64,000 nucleotides of DNA from Nageia nagi (lineage: Eukaryota; Pinophyta). This document shows positions 24,307-35,359 of this stretch, piece after piece. Every line of letters starts with the position of its first letter. Within the stretch, counting starts at the first letter, position 1. The notes beneath the pieces are model-generated. The model saw only the letters and a program-made list of their open reading frames with translations. It had not been told where the DNA came from and made no database searches. A program made the position numbers and the translations under genes. The stretch covers positions 139,500,001 through 139,564,000 of the forward strand of contig JBITNC010000001.1 in the NCBI GenBank assembly GCA_050084985.1. The letters are read 5' to 3'.

Positions 24307-26849
24307 TATAAACAAACATCTTAAAAAGAGAACTTCATTTTTATCTTTTATATTATGTTTTCGAGAAAACAATTTGATGCACAAACATCCTACATGCAAA
24401 TTTACTTCTAACGATGTGATTATCTTTTTAACTTTTTCACATATTTTTAATATCTAAGTTAAATGAACGATATGAGTTGTCCACTTTTAGTCTTTTAATT
24501 TTCCTAATTTGTTTTGACTAGTCAAGTGTTGAACAAGGTAGGTTGGGTAATTCTAAGTAATGTTTACAAGCTTCTATGGCTTTTGGCTTGGTTCTAGAAG
24601 AGTCTCCTTTTTTTACTCCTACCTAAAGGAGAGTCACCTTGGTAATCACCTCCAAGTGTGACTGGATCTATGGCTTCAAGTGTGTTATGTTGGTGGGTAC
24701 AAAGAAGTAAGAATTAATGGTTGGTAGTGACATCCAACTCGTTAATGTTCAATTATATCCTTTAAGGCCTTATGAAATGCAATTTAAACAAGTAAGATAC
24801 GATTATGCATACTACCCTCCCCAACATTCATGTCCATTCATTTATCTTATCTTAATTTGATGCAACCAAAAGTTTATTATAAGATGGATCTTGACCTTAA
24901 TAAACCTCGTTGATCTTTTTTATTTATAATGTGGTTCATTATCCAACCTCTTAATGATGTTCATTAACCCCTTCCAGCTATAGAAGTATTATGTGTAGAT
25001 AAATTAATTAAATGTGGTTCAATTACTCCTCCAAGGGTCAAATCCCTTTGACCTCCAATGGAGTGGTAAGGGCAAACCTCTTCAAGAGTGTTAATGTGAA
25101 GTAAATTTCTAAAAAATGTGCATAAATTTTACCTCTTTCACTTAACTTATTTCTGATCACTTAAGATTGCTCGAAGTGCAAAAGTGAGAGCATACTTTGT
25201 TAAGTGAAAGTACTTAGTGTATTCGAATCCACCCAATTCATTAACCTTTTATTGTGATTTGTACTATCCAAAATCCCGATTTATTTTCCTTAAGTTCCTT
25301 CCAAATTAAGTGTGATTCATTTACCTCTTCCAATTGTGGAAGTATTATATGTAGTAAATTGCCTCCTCTTACTAGTAAGAGGTTATTAGATGTAGATAAA
25401 TTAACCCAATTAATGATAATGTGAGTGTGAAAGAAAAGAAGAGTTAATTTACCCCTTCTTATCAAGTCTATTCTGGTCACCTTAGATTGCACGAAGCGCA
25501 AAGGGAGAGCATAAGTAGACAAGATAAAAAGTATTAATATGTATGTGCCCTTCACCCAAAGCATGAAAATAAATACATAACTTCATACATAAAGTAAATT
25601 AATAAAAGATATGCATTTAACCTTTTCTACCCATTCTTATATGCACTCTAAGCAAAGGAATCACACTCAAAAATATTTTTTCATAACATAATTTTATTTT
25701 ACTTTTTTAGAAATAGCAAAAAGAGATAAAATGACCTAGATATGAGTCATCAGTGTTTAGATAGGGAACGCTGGCATTTCATTACAGTCACTAGCATTTG
25801 ATTAGGTCATTGGCGTTTGATTTCGATCGTTGGCGTTCAAACCCAGTCATCGGTGTTTCTGCAACAAATTCCTGAAAAAGCACAGAACCCAAAATTTGAA
25901 GTTAATACGTAGAAAAATCCAAAAAAATAGAAAACAAAAAGGTAGAATCATAGACAAAATATCTCCCTCTCAATAACGGAGGGGCCCTCCTTCTAGCACC
26001 AGAGTGTTGCAATGAAAATTGAGCTGGAATATAGAATAACATAAAATAAAAATTACTCTTCAATCTTCATTGAACCTCAAATTATATAACATAGATAAAC
26101 ATGTTGTAATTGCAAAATGATATTCAATCTTAGTTCAAACTACAATTTGCCCTTAGAAGGGACTTTTACAAATGCTATGTGCCAAAATAAGAGTATTAGA
26201 TCTCCATTGTTTTTGGGTTGCTTGCTTCTCTTCTTGATGTAGACAACTTGTAAATCCTACACACATGCAAGAGACAATAACATCAAAGCATCCATGTGTA
26301 ACATTGTATTAAAATGAAACTAGCATAAAATAATAAAAGGAATGAGTTCACAAGATTTGGCAGCATTACCCTACTTCAAAATTGGGTTCAATTGGGGTTA
26401 ATTTGGATCATCCATATTGCTTTGTATTAGCTTGTATTTATAGATTTTTAGGTGAGACGTTTCAAGGATGGAAAGGGAAAGTGAAGAGCCACCGTAAGTC
26501 GTAACTAACCTCCTCTATCCACCTCATCATGGAAGATGAAGCATTCCAACTTCCTTTTTTGATTTTTGTTCGGTTGTTGCAGAGTCATCGACGTTTGTAT
26601 GTCGAACGCCGATGATTACCTCGAAACGCTGGCGTTCGATATGGAACACCGGTGACTAGTTAACTAAATTAAAATTACCACCTAAAAGTCAAATTTCATC
26701 AAAAGGGGGTCATGTGACCATTCATTTTGCATACACTCGATGAGAGCTATCTAATAATAGGGTTTCTAAACCTATTTTATGTTATCACACTGAGTTATGA
26801 TTATTCTAATGTTTACTTAGTTAACGAGGGACATTTTTAGGTGTCTACA
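24307..26849 (-). repeat. G2 5' LTR and leader (border between them unclear)
   Basis: On the minus strand the region starts TGTAGACACCTAAAAATG at 26849, a typical plant gypsy LTR start. A TATA-like CTATAAATACAAGC lies near 26440. The inner LTR end and primer site could not be fixed. Two clusters of a GGCGTTCGA-type motif occur (25746-25862 and 26583-26658). At 24880-25560 a segment of about 320 bp is tandemly duplicated: TAGATTGC(T/A)CGAAG(T/C)GCAAA recurs near 25164 and 25484. No coding region is recognised. Confidence 0.6.
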
Positions 26850-27099
26850 CTACTCAAAAGTAACTGCATTATTTTATTCATATTATTCTATATTGTAAGA
26901 AATCTCTTTTCAAATTTGGAACTTAAATCAGAATTTATTTTGCTATGCTTTGATTTTCCTTCCTACTCTTCCATTGAACCTTCTCTTTTATTCCTTTTCC
27001 CAATCTCAAGGTTAGGAAGAATTAACTAACCTATTTAATATTTTTACCTTGCATTCATAATCCCAATTCAAACTATCAAACTTTTACCTAATACCACTT

Positions 27100-27435
27100 G
27101 ATCCCCAAACTTTGTAAACTATGTTATTTTACAATTCATCAACTATAGATAATCCCTTAAAAATTTCATCACTTAACTCCTTAAGAAATGGGTCGATGGC
27201 ATCCTATTAGGGACTATTAGTAATTTTCTCATGAAGGAATTTAATGATAAAATTTAATATGCAATTTTGAAAAATTGATAGAAACTATAAAATAGAATCC
27301 TAATTTGCATGCATACAAGTTAACATAGTCATTTTTTTATAGTTCCTCCTAGTGTAGGAGAACATCCAATTTAAATCTCTTCTTCATTAATTGACCCACA
27401 TGCGATTACAAATTAGTGTGAATATGGAATATACT
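27100..27435 (+). repeat. Repeat H, left part, interrupted by G1
   Basis: Aligns by eye with 56985-57385: shared ACTATAGATAATCCCTTAAA, CCTTAAGAAAT, CTCATGAAGGAATT and TCTCTTCTTCATTA landmarks. The match stops at the G1 border and resumes after G1 at 37912. Noncoding. Confidence 0.75.
27431..27435. repeat. Target site duplication of G1, left
   Basis: ATACT directly before the 5' LTR, repeated at 37912-37916 directly after the 3' LTR. Five bp is the normal size for Ty3/gypsy integration. Confidence 0.85.
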
Positions 27436-28172
27436 TGTTAACACCTAAAAATAAATTTTGAATTAATTAAAATCCCTTTTTAGGTATCTAAAGTCTATTT
27501 ATTTAATTACTTAATAAATGTCTAATATGTATAAAGTGTAGATTAATCTACCTTTGTGTCTTATGGTAACAGGTGGGTTAGCCTCACAATAAGCTGAAGG
27601 AGTCTTGGCACCTATTTATTACCTATAAAGTTGGAGGTGGATGCATGATCATTGGTAGCACTTAAAATCATGGTGTATCATCCCAAAACTTTTATAGGTG
27701 GCAATTCTAAAGGACTCTAAGATTGATGTTTCTTAACACCACCTATCAATTTGGAAATTGTTATACTCTAAGCATTATTGTGATCTATAGCCCCCCATTT
27801 GCATGCACTTTTTTATGGACAAAAGGTCTGATGATGAGAACAAACCAAGACTGAGGTCAATATGAGCAATATAGTTTAGCACTACCATTGGGTTCCAAGC
27901 ACCACCATTAGGTTCCTGAGATGTCTATGGCTCCATCTTCTGACACATCTCATCTTTCATCACCATTCACTTGAAAACTACCTTTGTTCATTAGCATAGG
28001 TAATTCATAGGTTTGTACCTTTCATTTTCTAGTATTCATAGGTTAGATTCTTGGAGATATTCATTGCTCATTTTATCCATCTATTAGTTGTTAGGAATGT
28101 GTTAACTTTACATTTTATTATCCCTTTAATTTTATTTGGGTTTATTTATTTAGTCCATTTATAGTTAAAACA
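27436..28172 (+). repeat. G1 5' LTR
   Basis: Starts TGTTAACACC and ends TTAAAACA, 737 bp. It matches 37176-37911 along its whole length. The sequence just inside, TGGTGAACTTGA at 28175, is the candidate primer binding site; I could not assign a tRNA. Confidence 0.9.
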
Positions 28173-28319
28173 AATGGTGAACTTGATATCTTTTTAGCCA
28201 ATTTTGGAATTATTAATCTTGCAATTTATTACTAGTTATGCCAAACCCCTAGGATTTTGGATAGGAATAATATCAATCTTATAAGTGTTTCAAAAATGTA
28301 ACCAACTAATTTTATTGAT

Positions 28320-29610
28320 ATGGCTAATAATATTGATGGAGCTATAAAATCCAACCTAAATATGCTTATCTATGGAGGAGAAACACAAAGCAACACTTCT
28401 AACAATGGGACAATCATTAATCACATAGAACCATACCTCCTATTTCTTGAGAATCCAACCCTCTATGCAATAAAATTTGAAACACAAAAGCACTTGATTT
28501 GCAAGTTGATCCTACCTTTGACACATAAAATGGTGAAGGAGATCCCATGGCTCACATCAAGGCTTTCAAGATGAAATTTGAACTCAAGTTTGCAATCAAT
28601 GACAACCTCATGGCTAAATATCTTCCTACCACATTGTATGATGATGCCCTAAATTGGTACTTCTTTATACCTGATCAATCAAGTATTTGCTATGTGCAAC
28701 TCATTTCATAATTCTACATTCATTTTTGATATTGAACCCCTCAAAAAATAACCCTTACCAACATAATGAATACTAAATAAGACCCAAATGAGCATCTTGA
28801 CAAATTTGCCCAATGATTCTAAAAGACTTGGAGTACCATAGCTAAACCTTTATCTGAACATCACATTGTTCCCATCTTCCTCCAAAACCTACATCCTAAA
28901 CTCCACTACACTTCCATAGGCTATGAAACCCTACTATTTTTTGATAGTGTCCCTAAACTTATCTCTAAGGAGAGAGGCCTATTTGACATAGGTATACTAA
29001 AATAAGGAAACTCTAGCAAACATAAAAAACCACCTAGATATTAGAAAAAGGAAGTGAAAGAAGTCCATACTGTTGAAGATCCATAACCAAAATAAAGACC
29101 AAGGAGGGAATCTAAACCATAATCTCAATATAAAAATCGATTGCCTATAGCTCCTACCATTATTTTCAAGGAGTGTATACAAAAAGGTCTTCTCGAGCCA
29201 TATCCAAGACCTAATTTAGTTCCTCATAAAAATAAGCCAAGGTGATACAAAGAAGCAGAGTTTTGCAAATATCACAAAGTCCAAGATCACTTAACAAATA
29301 AATGCATGGTCCTATGAAAGATGTTACAACAACTTCTAGACGATGGAAAGATACATTATTAGGCTGATGCATTAGATACAAAAGATAATGATCCACTTTT
29401 AGTAAATGTGATTTTCAATGAACTTTGTGATGCCACTAGAAGAGGAAGACCTAGAGGACAAGTCAACCTAGCAACTGCTAAGCAAATGGAATTCCTATGC
29501 AATTCCAACACTCAAAACCTCCTTGATCAACTAAAGGTAACACGTGCTAAGATAAGTATCTTTGAACTTTTGCAATTATTAATTGATCATAAAAAATGCT
29601 TTATTTGATG
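28320..29610 (+). pseudogene. G1 gag remnant
   Basis: An open frame of 84 codons begins at 28320 (MANNIDGAIKS). After a frame change the capsid-like core continues (KFELKFAINDNLMAKYLP, DDALNWYFFIP near 28590-28680) and a late segment FCKYHKVQDHLTNKCMVL (near 29265-29320) gives the His/Cys signature at the gag end, followed by QQLLDDGKI. The last open frame is 29408-29608. Gag would form the particle shell. Several stops and frameshifts. Confidence 0.75.
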
Positions 29611-29699
29611 TTCTCAAGAAAATTGAATTTGATGTAGATATTCTTGTGGCTAACTTTGTATCTAAGTTAGAAATTGAATTGGTATGTAATATGCTTTCT

Positions 29700-30390
29700 T
29701 TTGATAATAGTGAATATGCCATTGAAAAATCTTGGTCTTTATGTTCATGTCAACATAGATGGTACTCCTTTTAAGAAAGTATTAGCAAATACTAGCTCTA
29801 ATGTGAATATTTTCTCAGCTAGGCTAGCTAAGTTGTTATAAAAGTATTTTCCTTCTATCTATACAAACATGAAGAGAACTACTATTAGCATCAAAGATTT
29901 TGACAACATGTAGTGAGAATGCATTGGCTATGTTACCATGCTTATTTAATTAGATGGTGAATGTGTGAGTCAAAAGGTATATGTTTTTCAAATTAACCTA
30001 CCTTATAACATCTAGATTGATATACCATGGATTCATAAGATCAATGTTGTCACTTCTACTCTATGCCATTCCATTAAGTTCATGCAAAATGGAATATCAA
30101 TAACTGTTCATATAGAGAATAATCCCATAGATGTGTGTCAAGTAGTATAAAGGTTTTGGATACCTCATGATTTGGTTGAATTTGAGGGCACCAATCCACC
30201 TATCATAGACATTAGTTTGCAAGAGGTAAGCATGGAAACATACCTAATTCTAGAGATTAAAATATGGAAAATCTTCAAAGACATTGGATGACCCCTAAAT
30301 GTCCTAGGAGGCAAGCATCACCACTTAGATGAGGATGAAACTAAGTACCTTCACTTCATTCTTAAGGAACAACTAGACCCCTTCAAAAAT
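29700..30390 (+). pseudogene. G1 aspartic protease remnant
   Basis: Reads GTPFKKVLANTSSNVNIFSARLA: the retropepsin entry in which the catalytic DTG or DGG has become NTS, so activity is lost. It continues with ECIGYVTMLI, VYVFQI and IDIPWIHKINVVTSTL, the usual C-terminal half of Tat-type proteases. The enzyme would cut the gag-pol polyprotein. Confidence 0.75.
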
Positions 30391-31229
30391 GTTTAGGCCT
30401 TGTATCATGAAAATAATAAAAAAAAACATCATAAATGAATGAAATAGTAACTACCTCTTCAACACCACCTGAAATAGTAAGTCTACATTTCAATGGCATT
30501 GATTCAACTTTTTCTAACATGTACATGCAAAAGTGTTTATATGGTGGCAAAGGTCTACATAAGAATGAATAGGGCATTATAGAGCCCATTCTAGTTGAAG
30601 GAAAACATAGAAGAAAAAGTGGTCTTGGATTGGATCCCTCCACATCTTCCCACCACCTTCCTCCAAAGCTCAAGTACACACTAGTAGTGATCATCAAGAC
30701 ATTGCATATATCTGGGATGAGTGGTTGTATTGCACAATGCTAACTGGTCCTTTAGAGGAGATCCAAGCCTATTATGTGGAACCATTCTTACCTCCTACAA
30801 TAATTTTTTGAGTGGATGTATTCAATAATGATCATGCTATCCTAGAGAAGTTGGAGGCACACACTGAATTCCCCAAATATAGTGAGAAGAGGCTTGCTAC
30901 ATGGTTCTTGAGATATCAGACATACTTTGGTGTGGAGGTTTGTATGGATGATGTAGACATCATAGGTTAATTCTTCACCTTATCTCTATCTTTTGTGTAT
31001 TTTTTTCTATTTTATGTCTATTTTTCATTGAGTCAATCTTAGGTCTAGTTTTCTTTCTATTTTTTATGTCTTCTTCTCTCTTGAATGAAAACTAGAGGTA
31101 TTGCCTATGCCTCCCCAACTTAAGCTGGGTTCTTAATGTTTCCACTCTATTATCCCATTCTCTCATGCCTAAGTTTGGATGCAAGATTAGGGGCATTGCC
31201 TAGGCCTCCCCAACTTAGTGACAAAATGT
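30391..31229 (+). other. G1 spacer between protease and RT, possible intron
   Basis: The first part (30660-30965) still reads like coding sequence (LEAHTEFPKYSEKRLATWFLRYQ, VEVCMDDVDII). From about 30966 it becomes T-rich and noncoding, with a repeated GGTATTGCCTATGCCTCCCC-like box at about 31101 and 31190, until coding resumes near 31230. Elements of the Ogre and Tat group are known to have an intron at this place; a GT at 30965-30966 and AG near 31216 are candidate ends. This is inference. Confidence 0.4.
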
Positions 31230-32330
31230 CCTATCTTAGTGAAGAAATAGTAGAAATCAATATCAATACCCAAGAGGACCCATAGTTAACCAAAATAGAA
31301 GCTTGGTTAATCCTAAAATAATAGGAAAGGTACCATCTACTATTATCTAAGTTCATCTATATCTTTGCTTGGTTTTATTCTAATATGCGTGGTCTTGATC
31401 CTAATTTTGTCACTCATAGCCTAGTTATCAATGAAGATGTCAAACCCATCTAGCAAAAGCCTATAAAAATGCATCCTCAAGTTGGTCTTACAATTAAAAA
31501 AGAGACTGAGAAATATCTTGTTGTTGGTTTCATTATTCCTATTGATTATTCTCCATGGATATCTAAAATTATTCCTATAGCTAAACCTAATGGTGAGATT
31601 AGATGTTGTATAGATTTTAGAGATATAAACAAGGCATGTCCCAAAGATGCCTTTCCTTTGCCTAACATTGATATGATTGTAGATTCAACAAAAGGTAATG
31701 AAATATTATCTTTCATAGATGGATTATCTAGATACAATTAGATTCATATCAACAAAGGGGATCAACATAAAACAACTTTTGTTACTCTTTGGGGCACCTT
31801 TGTTAGGTTATCATGCCTTTTGGATTAAAGAATATAGGTGCAACTTATCAATGAGCTATGGTCAACATGTTCCATGATATGATTCATGAATATATTAAAG
31901 TATATATGGATGAAATTCTAGCCAAATCAACATCAAAAGATAACCATATTCTAGATTTGAGGAAGATCTTATAAAGAATGAGAGAGTATAAGTTGAAGCT
32001 AAAACCCCAAAAGTGTGCATTTAAGGTATCATCAGGAAAATTACCTAGGTTTATCATGTCAAAAAGAGGAATTCAAGTGGATCCAAAAAAATTCATAGCT
32101 ATTGTTAATCTACCATATCCAAGAAACTTAAATGACTTGAGAATTCTTTTCAAAAAGGTACAAGTAGTCAAAAGGTTTATTGCATAGCTAGCAGATATGA
32201 CTACTCTATTTTCTCATTTGCTAAAGAAAGGGGAGAAGTTCATTTGGAATGAAAAGTCCCAAAATGCTATAGATAACATAAAAAGGTATCTCACTAATCC
32301 TATAGTTTTAGAACCTTATGATTCATAAAG
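31230..32330 (+). pseudogene. G1 reverse transcriptase
   Basis: Lead-in EEIVEINI, then GLDPNFVTHSLVI, QKPIKMHPQ, and the intact open frame 31469-31741 with GFIIPIDYSPWISKIIPIAKPNG and CIDFRDINKACPKDAFPLPNID. The catalytic box is YMDE at 31903-31914 in place of YVDD, with the second Asp lost. The connection follows with KCAFKVSSGK and FIMSKRGIQVDPKK. It copies element RNA into DNA. Stops occur at several points. Confidence 0.9.
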
Positions 32331-32700
32331 AGGTCTTTTGCTTTATGTTTCAACAACCATGCATACCCTAGGGACAATGCTAGCATATAAATATGATAAT
32401 AGTAAGGAAAGAGTGATATACTACATTAGCAAGACATTACATGACTATGAAATAAGGTACACCCTAATTGAAAAGATGTATTTTTTATTATCTTATCTAC
32501 AAAAGAGTTAGGACACTACATGCTTGGCAACACAACACATGTCATAGCCCAAGTAGATCCTCTGAGATACCTCATGTCAAAATCCTACCTATCTAGAAGA
32601 GTAGTAAATTTGATGATGTTACTCCAAGAATGTGATTTAGTTTTAATCACTTAGGAGTCAATAAAATGGCAATATATAGCATATTTTATCACTAACCACC
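32331..32700 (+). pseudogene. G1 RNase H (first)
   Basis: Reads LLLYVSTTMHTLGTMLAYK, ERVIYYISKTLHDYEIRYTLIEKM, then shifts frame into LGNTTHVIAQVDPLRYLM-type sequence. This is the RT-linked RNase H of Ty3/gypsy elements, closely like the isolated fragment at 8585-9000. Stops and frameshifts present. Confidence 0.8.
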
Positions 32701-32857
32701 CAAGAATAGTTCTAAGATGAACCAGATGATCAAACCTCACACTGGGTGAGTGCTACCGCTCAATTCTTGAACTAGAGTACCCAAACATTTTGGCTAGATT
32801 TGTAGAAGATGAAGAGTGTACACTATAATTCAATGGGTCAAAGTGCATTCATGTAGT

Positions 32858-33020
32858 TGGGGCAAGAATTTTGCTCTTCAATCCTAATGGTGATGTTATT
32901 CCTATGTCTTACCATTTGAGCTTTGATTGCACTAACAATATGGTAGAATATGAAGCTCTTATCTTAGGTATAAAGGATGCAATCCTCCTAAAAGTGAAGA
33001 AGATTATAATATTTGGTGAC
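32858..33020 (+). pseudogene. G1 second RNase H, N-terminal part
   Basis: Reads GARILLFNPNGDVIPMSYHL and CTNNMVEYEALILGIKDA up to IIIFGD, the archaeal-type RNase H typical of the Tat lineage, with the acidic Glu of EYEAL and the Asp of GD still present. The frame is cut right after GD by the palindrome insertion; the rest continues at 35000. Confidence 0.8.
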
Positions 33021-33030
33021 TATTAATTAT

Positions 33031-33040
33031 CATTATGCAT
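33031..33040. repeat. Direct repeat flanking the palindrome insert, left
   Basis: CATTATGCAT, repeated exactly at 34985-34994. It may be a target duplication. The left flank also resembles the SQLIIKQ codons found on the right, so a longer duplication is possible. Confidence 0.55.
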
Positions 33041-33331
33041 GAAAAATTATGGAGAAATATTTTTTTTTAAAATATGACAAATTGGATTCAGATTCATGGC
33101 AAAAGTGTACAAAAATAGCATATAATAAGTGGCAAAATAAATATTTTTTTAAAAAAGTTCAAAAATATTGGTAATATTATATTGATATTTAGTTTATTAT
33201 GGGAATATAAATATAACTAAATATTACCAACTAATAATACCTTCAAAAATTATAAAGTAATTAAAGATAATTTCTCAATAAGTTAGGATGCATTTGAGCA
33301 TCTTCAAAAAATTATAGATGATTATCTTTAC

Positions 33332-34357
33332 ATTCTAAAGCTCATACATTTTTTTATAGGTCTCCAATTGATTTAAATGATATAGCATTGGATAGATATT
33401 GAAAATATCTTTAAAATGAGTGGTCACACAATCCCTTTTGAGTAAGTAATGGATCATCTATATTTTACTCTAGGAGATTGTCAGCATTTTTTTACCATTA
33501 ACAACTCATTACTTGCTCCAAATGTATCATGTGACCACTCATTTTAAAGTTCTTTTTGATATATATATATATATAATGGTATATCATTTAAATCAATTGG
33601 AGAACTATAAAATAAGTTATCAAGTATAGAAATTGATAAAAAAACATCAGTCACTTTCTAAAGCCCATAACATTTTTTACAGGTCTCATATCCATGCAAA
33701 TGACATACCATTGGAAGTAGCTCAAAAATATATTTTAAATGAGTTATCACATGATCCATTTTGAGAAAGTAAAGAGTCATTAAGGGAAAAAAAATGATGA
33801 AAGTCATATACAAGATCATCTACATTTTTCTATAGATGATTATCAACACATTTTTGCCATTGATGACTCATTACTTACTCAAAAGGGGTCATGTGCCCAC
33901 TCATTTTAAAGCTATTTTTGAGATATATCCAATGATCATTTAAATTGATTGGAGAATTGTAAAAAAATTTATTTGCTATAGAAATTGATAAAAAATAATC
34001 AATCACTTTCTAAAGTCCATAACCTTTTTTATAGGTCTCCTATCCATAAAAATGATATACCATTATATAGAGCTCAAAAAGACCTTTAAAGTGAGTGGTC
34101 ACATGACCCATTTTGAGCAAGTAATGAGTCATAAAAAAAATAATAGTGTTGATGGTCATCTATAAGAAAATATAGATGATCATTTGCATAAAAATGTAGA
34201 TGACCATTATCATTTGTTTTCCATTGATGACTCATTAATTGCTTATAAGGGATCATGTAACCACTCATTTTAAAGGTATTTTTGAGTTCTATCCAATGGT
34301 ATATCATTTTCATGGATATGATAACTATAAAAAAACTTTTTGACTTTTGAAAGTGAT
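33332..34357. repeat. Three tandem imperfect palindromes (about 310-355 bp each)
   Basis: Each unit begins near CACTTTCTAAAGCCCATAAC, runs through TCTCCAATT, ATGATATACCATTGGATA and AAATGAGTGGTCACATGA to TTTTGAGTAAGTAATGAGTCAT, then the same elements return in reverse complement order. Centres lie near 33485, 33820 and 34180. The second palindrome has the clearest arms. The three are related to each other, so one palindrome was amplified in tandem. Confidence 0.8.
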
Positions 34358-34360
34358 GGA

Positions 34361-34665
34361 AATCTCTAATCTCAAGGTGATGAGCATCTACAATCTTAAG
34401 ATGATGAGCATCTGCAATCATTAGATGATGAGCATCTATAACACTTAGGTGATGAATGTATGAAATATTTAGGTAATGAGCATATGCATTCTTTAGGGTA
34501 TGAGCATCTATAATATTTAGGTGATGATCATCTATAATATTTAGGTGATGATCATCTATAATCTTTAGGTGACAAGCATTTGCAATCTTTAGGTGCTGAT
34601 CACCTACTATCTTTAGGTAATGAGCATCTCCAATATTTAGGTGATTAGCAACTATAATTCCTTAG
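34361..34665. repeat. 24-bp minisatellite, about 12.7 copies
   Basis: Unit of type ATCTATAATCTTTAGGTGATGAGC. Variation between units is mainly single-base, and two adjacent copies near 34510 and 34534 are identical. Because 24 is a multiple of three, it produces short repetitive peptides, which I regard as accidental. Confidence 0.9.
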
Positions 34666-34984
34666 AAATGCAAAATGATCATCGAATCAAAGTAATTTGA
34701 TTACTCTAAAATGATTATAAAATTTATATATAGGGTATTATTGGTGATTTCATTGATAAATAATAATTTTTTTTATTTTTAAGGCAATATATTATGAAAA
34801 TATAGAAGTATAGGTGGTTATTTGTACTTATATTTATAAAAAAATTATTAAAGATTGGTGAGCCAACCCATAATTATTTTTATTCTTGAAAACTTCAGGC
34901 TAAATGGGGCAATATTCAAGATCCAAATATTCAAAATATTTAAATATTAGAAAATCTTATATTAGTCGATTGGCTAATATTCAC

Positions 34985-34994
34985 CATTATGCAT
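34985..34994. repeat. Direct repeat flanking the palindrome insert, right
   Basis: Second copy of CATTATGCAT. Confidence 0.55.
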
Positions 34995-35002
34995 AACATT
35001 GC

Positions 35003-35200
35003 TCTCAATTGATCATCAAGCAAGTTTCCAACATCTACAACACCAAACATCCCAAATTACAACCATACAAGGAAATGGTTGAGAGTCTTCTCATATACTT
35101 TTCAAAATATTAGATTGACAACATTCCAAGAGATAACAATAGATATACAGATGCTATGGATAGTGTTGCTTCCCTTCCCCCCATCAACATTGAAGATGAG
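35003..35200 (+). pseudogene. G1 second RNase H, C-terminal part
   Basis: Resumes with SQLIIKQVSNIYNTKHPKLQ, then EMVESLL and IDNIPRDNNRYTDAMDSVASL: the end of the archaeal-type RNase H, with the terminal Asp of the NxxADAL-like motif kept. It joins conceptually with 32858-33020. Confidence 0.8.
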
Positions 35201-35359
35201 CAAACCATTCTCACCATCAAAAACATTGGTAAGCCTTCCCATGAATGTGATTTCCAAAGCTTTATTGAAGTTAACTATTTTTCTACAACTTGTATCAATG
35301 CATGTGAATGGTATCAAGATTTTTTCAATTATATTAAAAATGGTATAATCCCTACCTAA

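Larger units (their letters stand above)
33041..34984. mobile_element. Insertion made of three palindromes and a minisatellite
   Basis: A 1944-bp noncoding insertion inside the second RNase H of G1. Parts: AT-rich left end; imperfect palindromes at 33332-33640, 33652-33985 and 34003-34357; a 24-bp minisatellite at 34361-34665; and a right end with a small hairpin ATATTAG and CTAATAT (34955-34976). No transposase frame, and no terminal inverted repeat could be matched. It could be a foldback-type element or a Helitron relative, but no clear family ends were found. Confidence 0.6.

Noticed and set aside
25040-25080. SINE promoter (GGGTCAAATCCC with GGAGTGGTAAGG)
   Set aside because: B-like and A-like boxes are in the wrong order for either strand and no target duplication is present.
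30383-30697. 104-codon minus-strand open frame
   Set aside because: Opposite the G1 segment between protease and RT, with no recognisable domain.
34086-34421. Open frame with repeated AHHL octapeptides
   Set aside because: Produced by the 24-bp minisatellite and a palindrome arm; no protein family and no codon signal.
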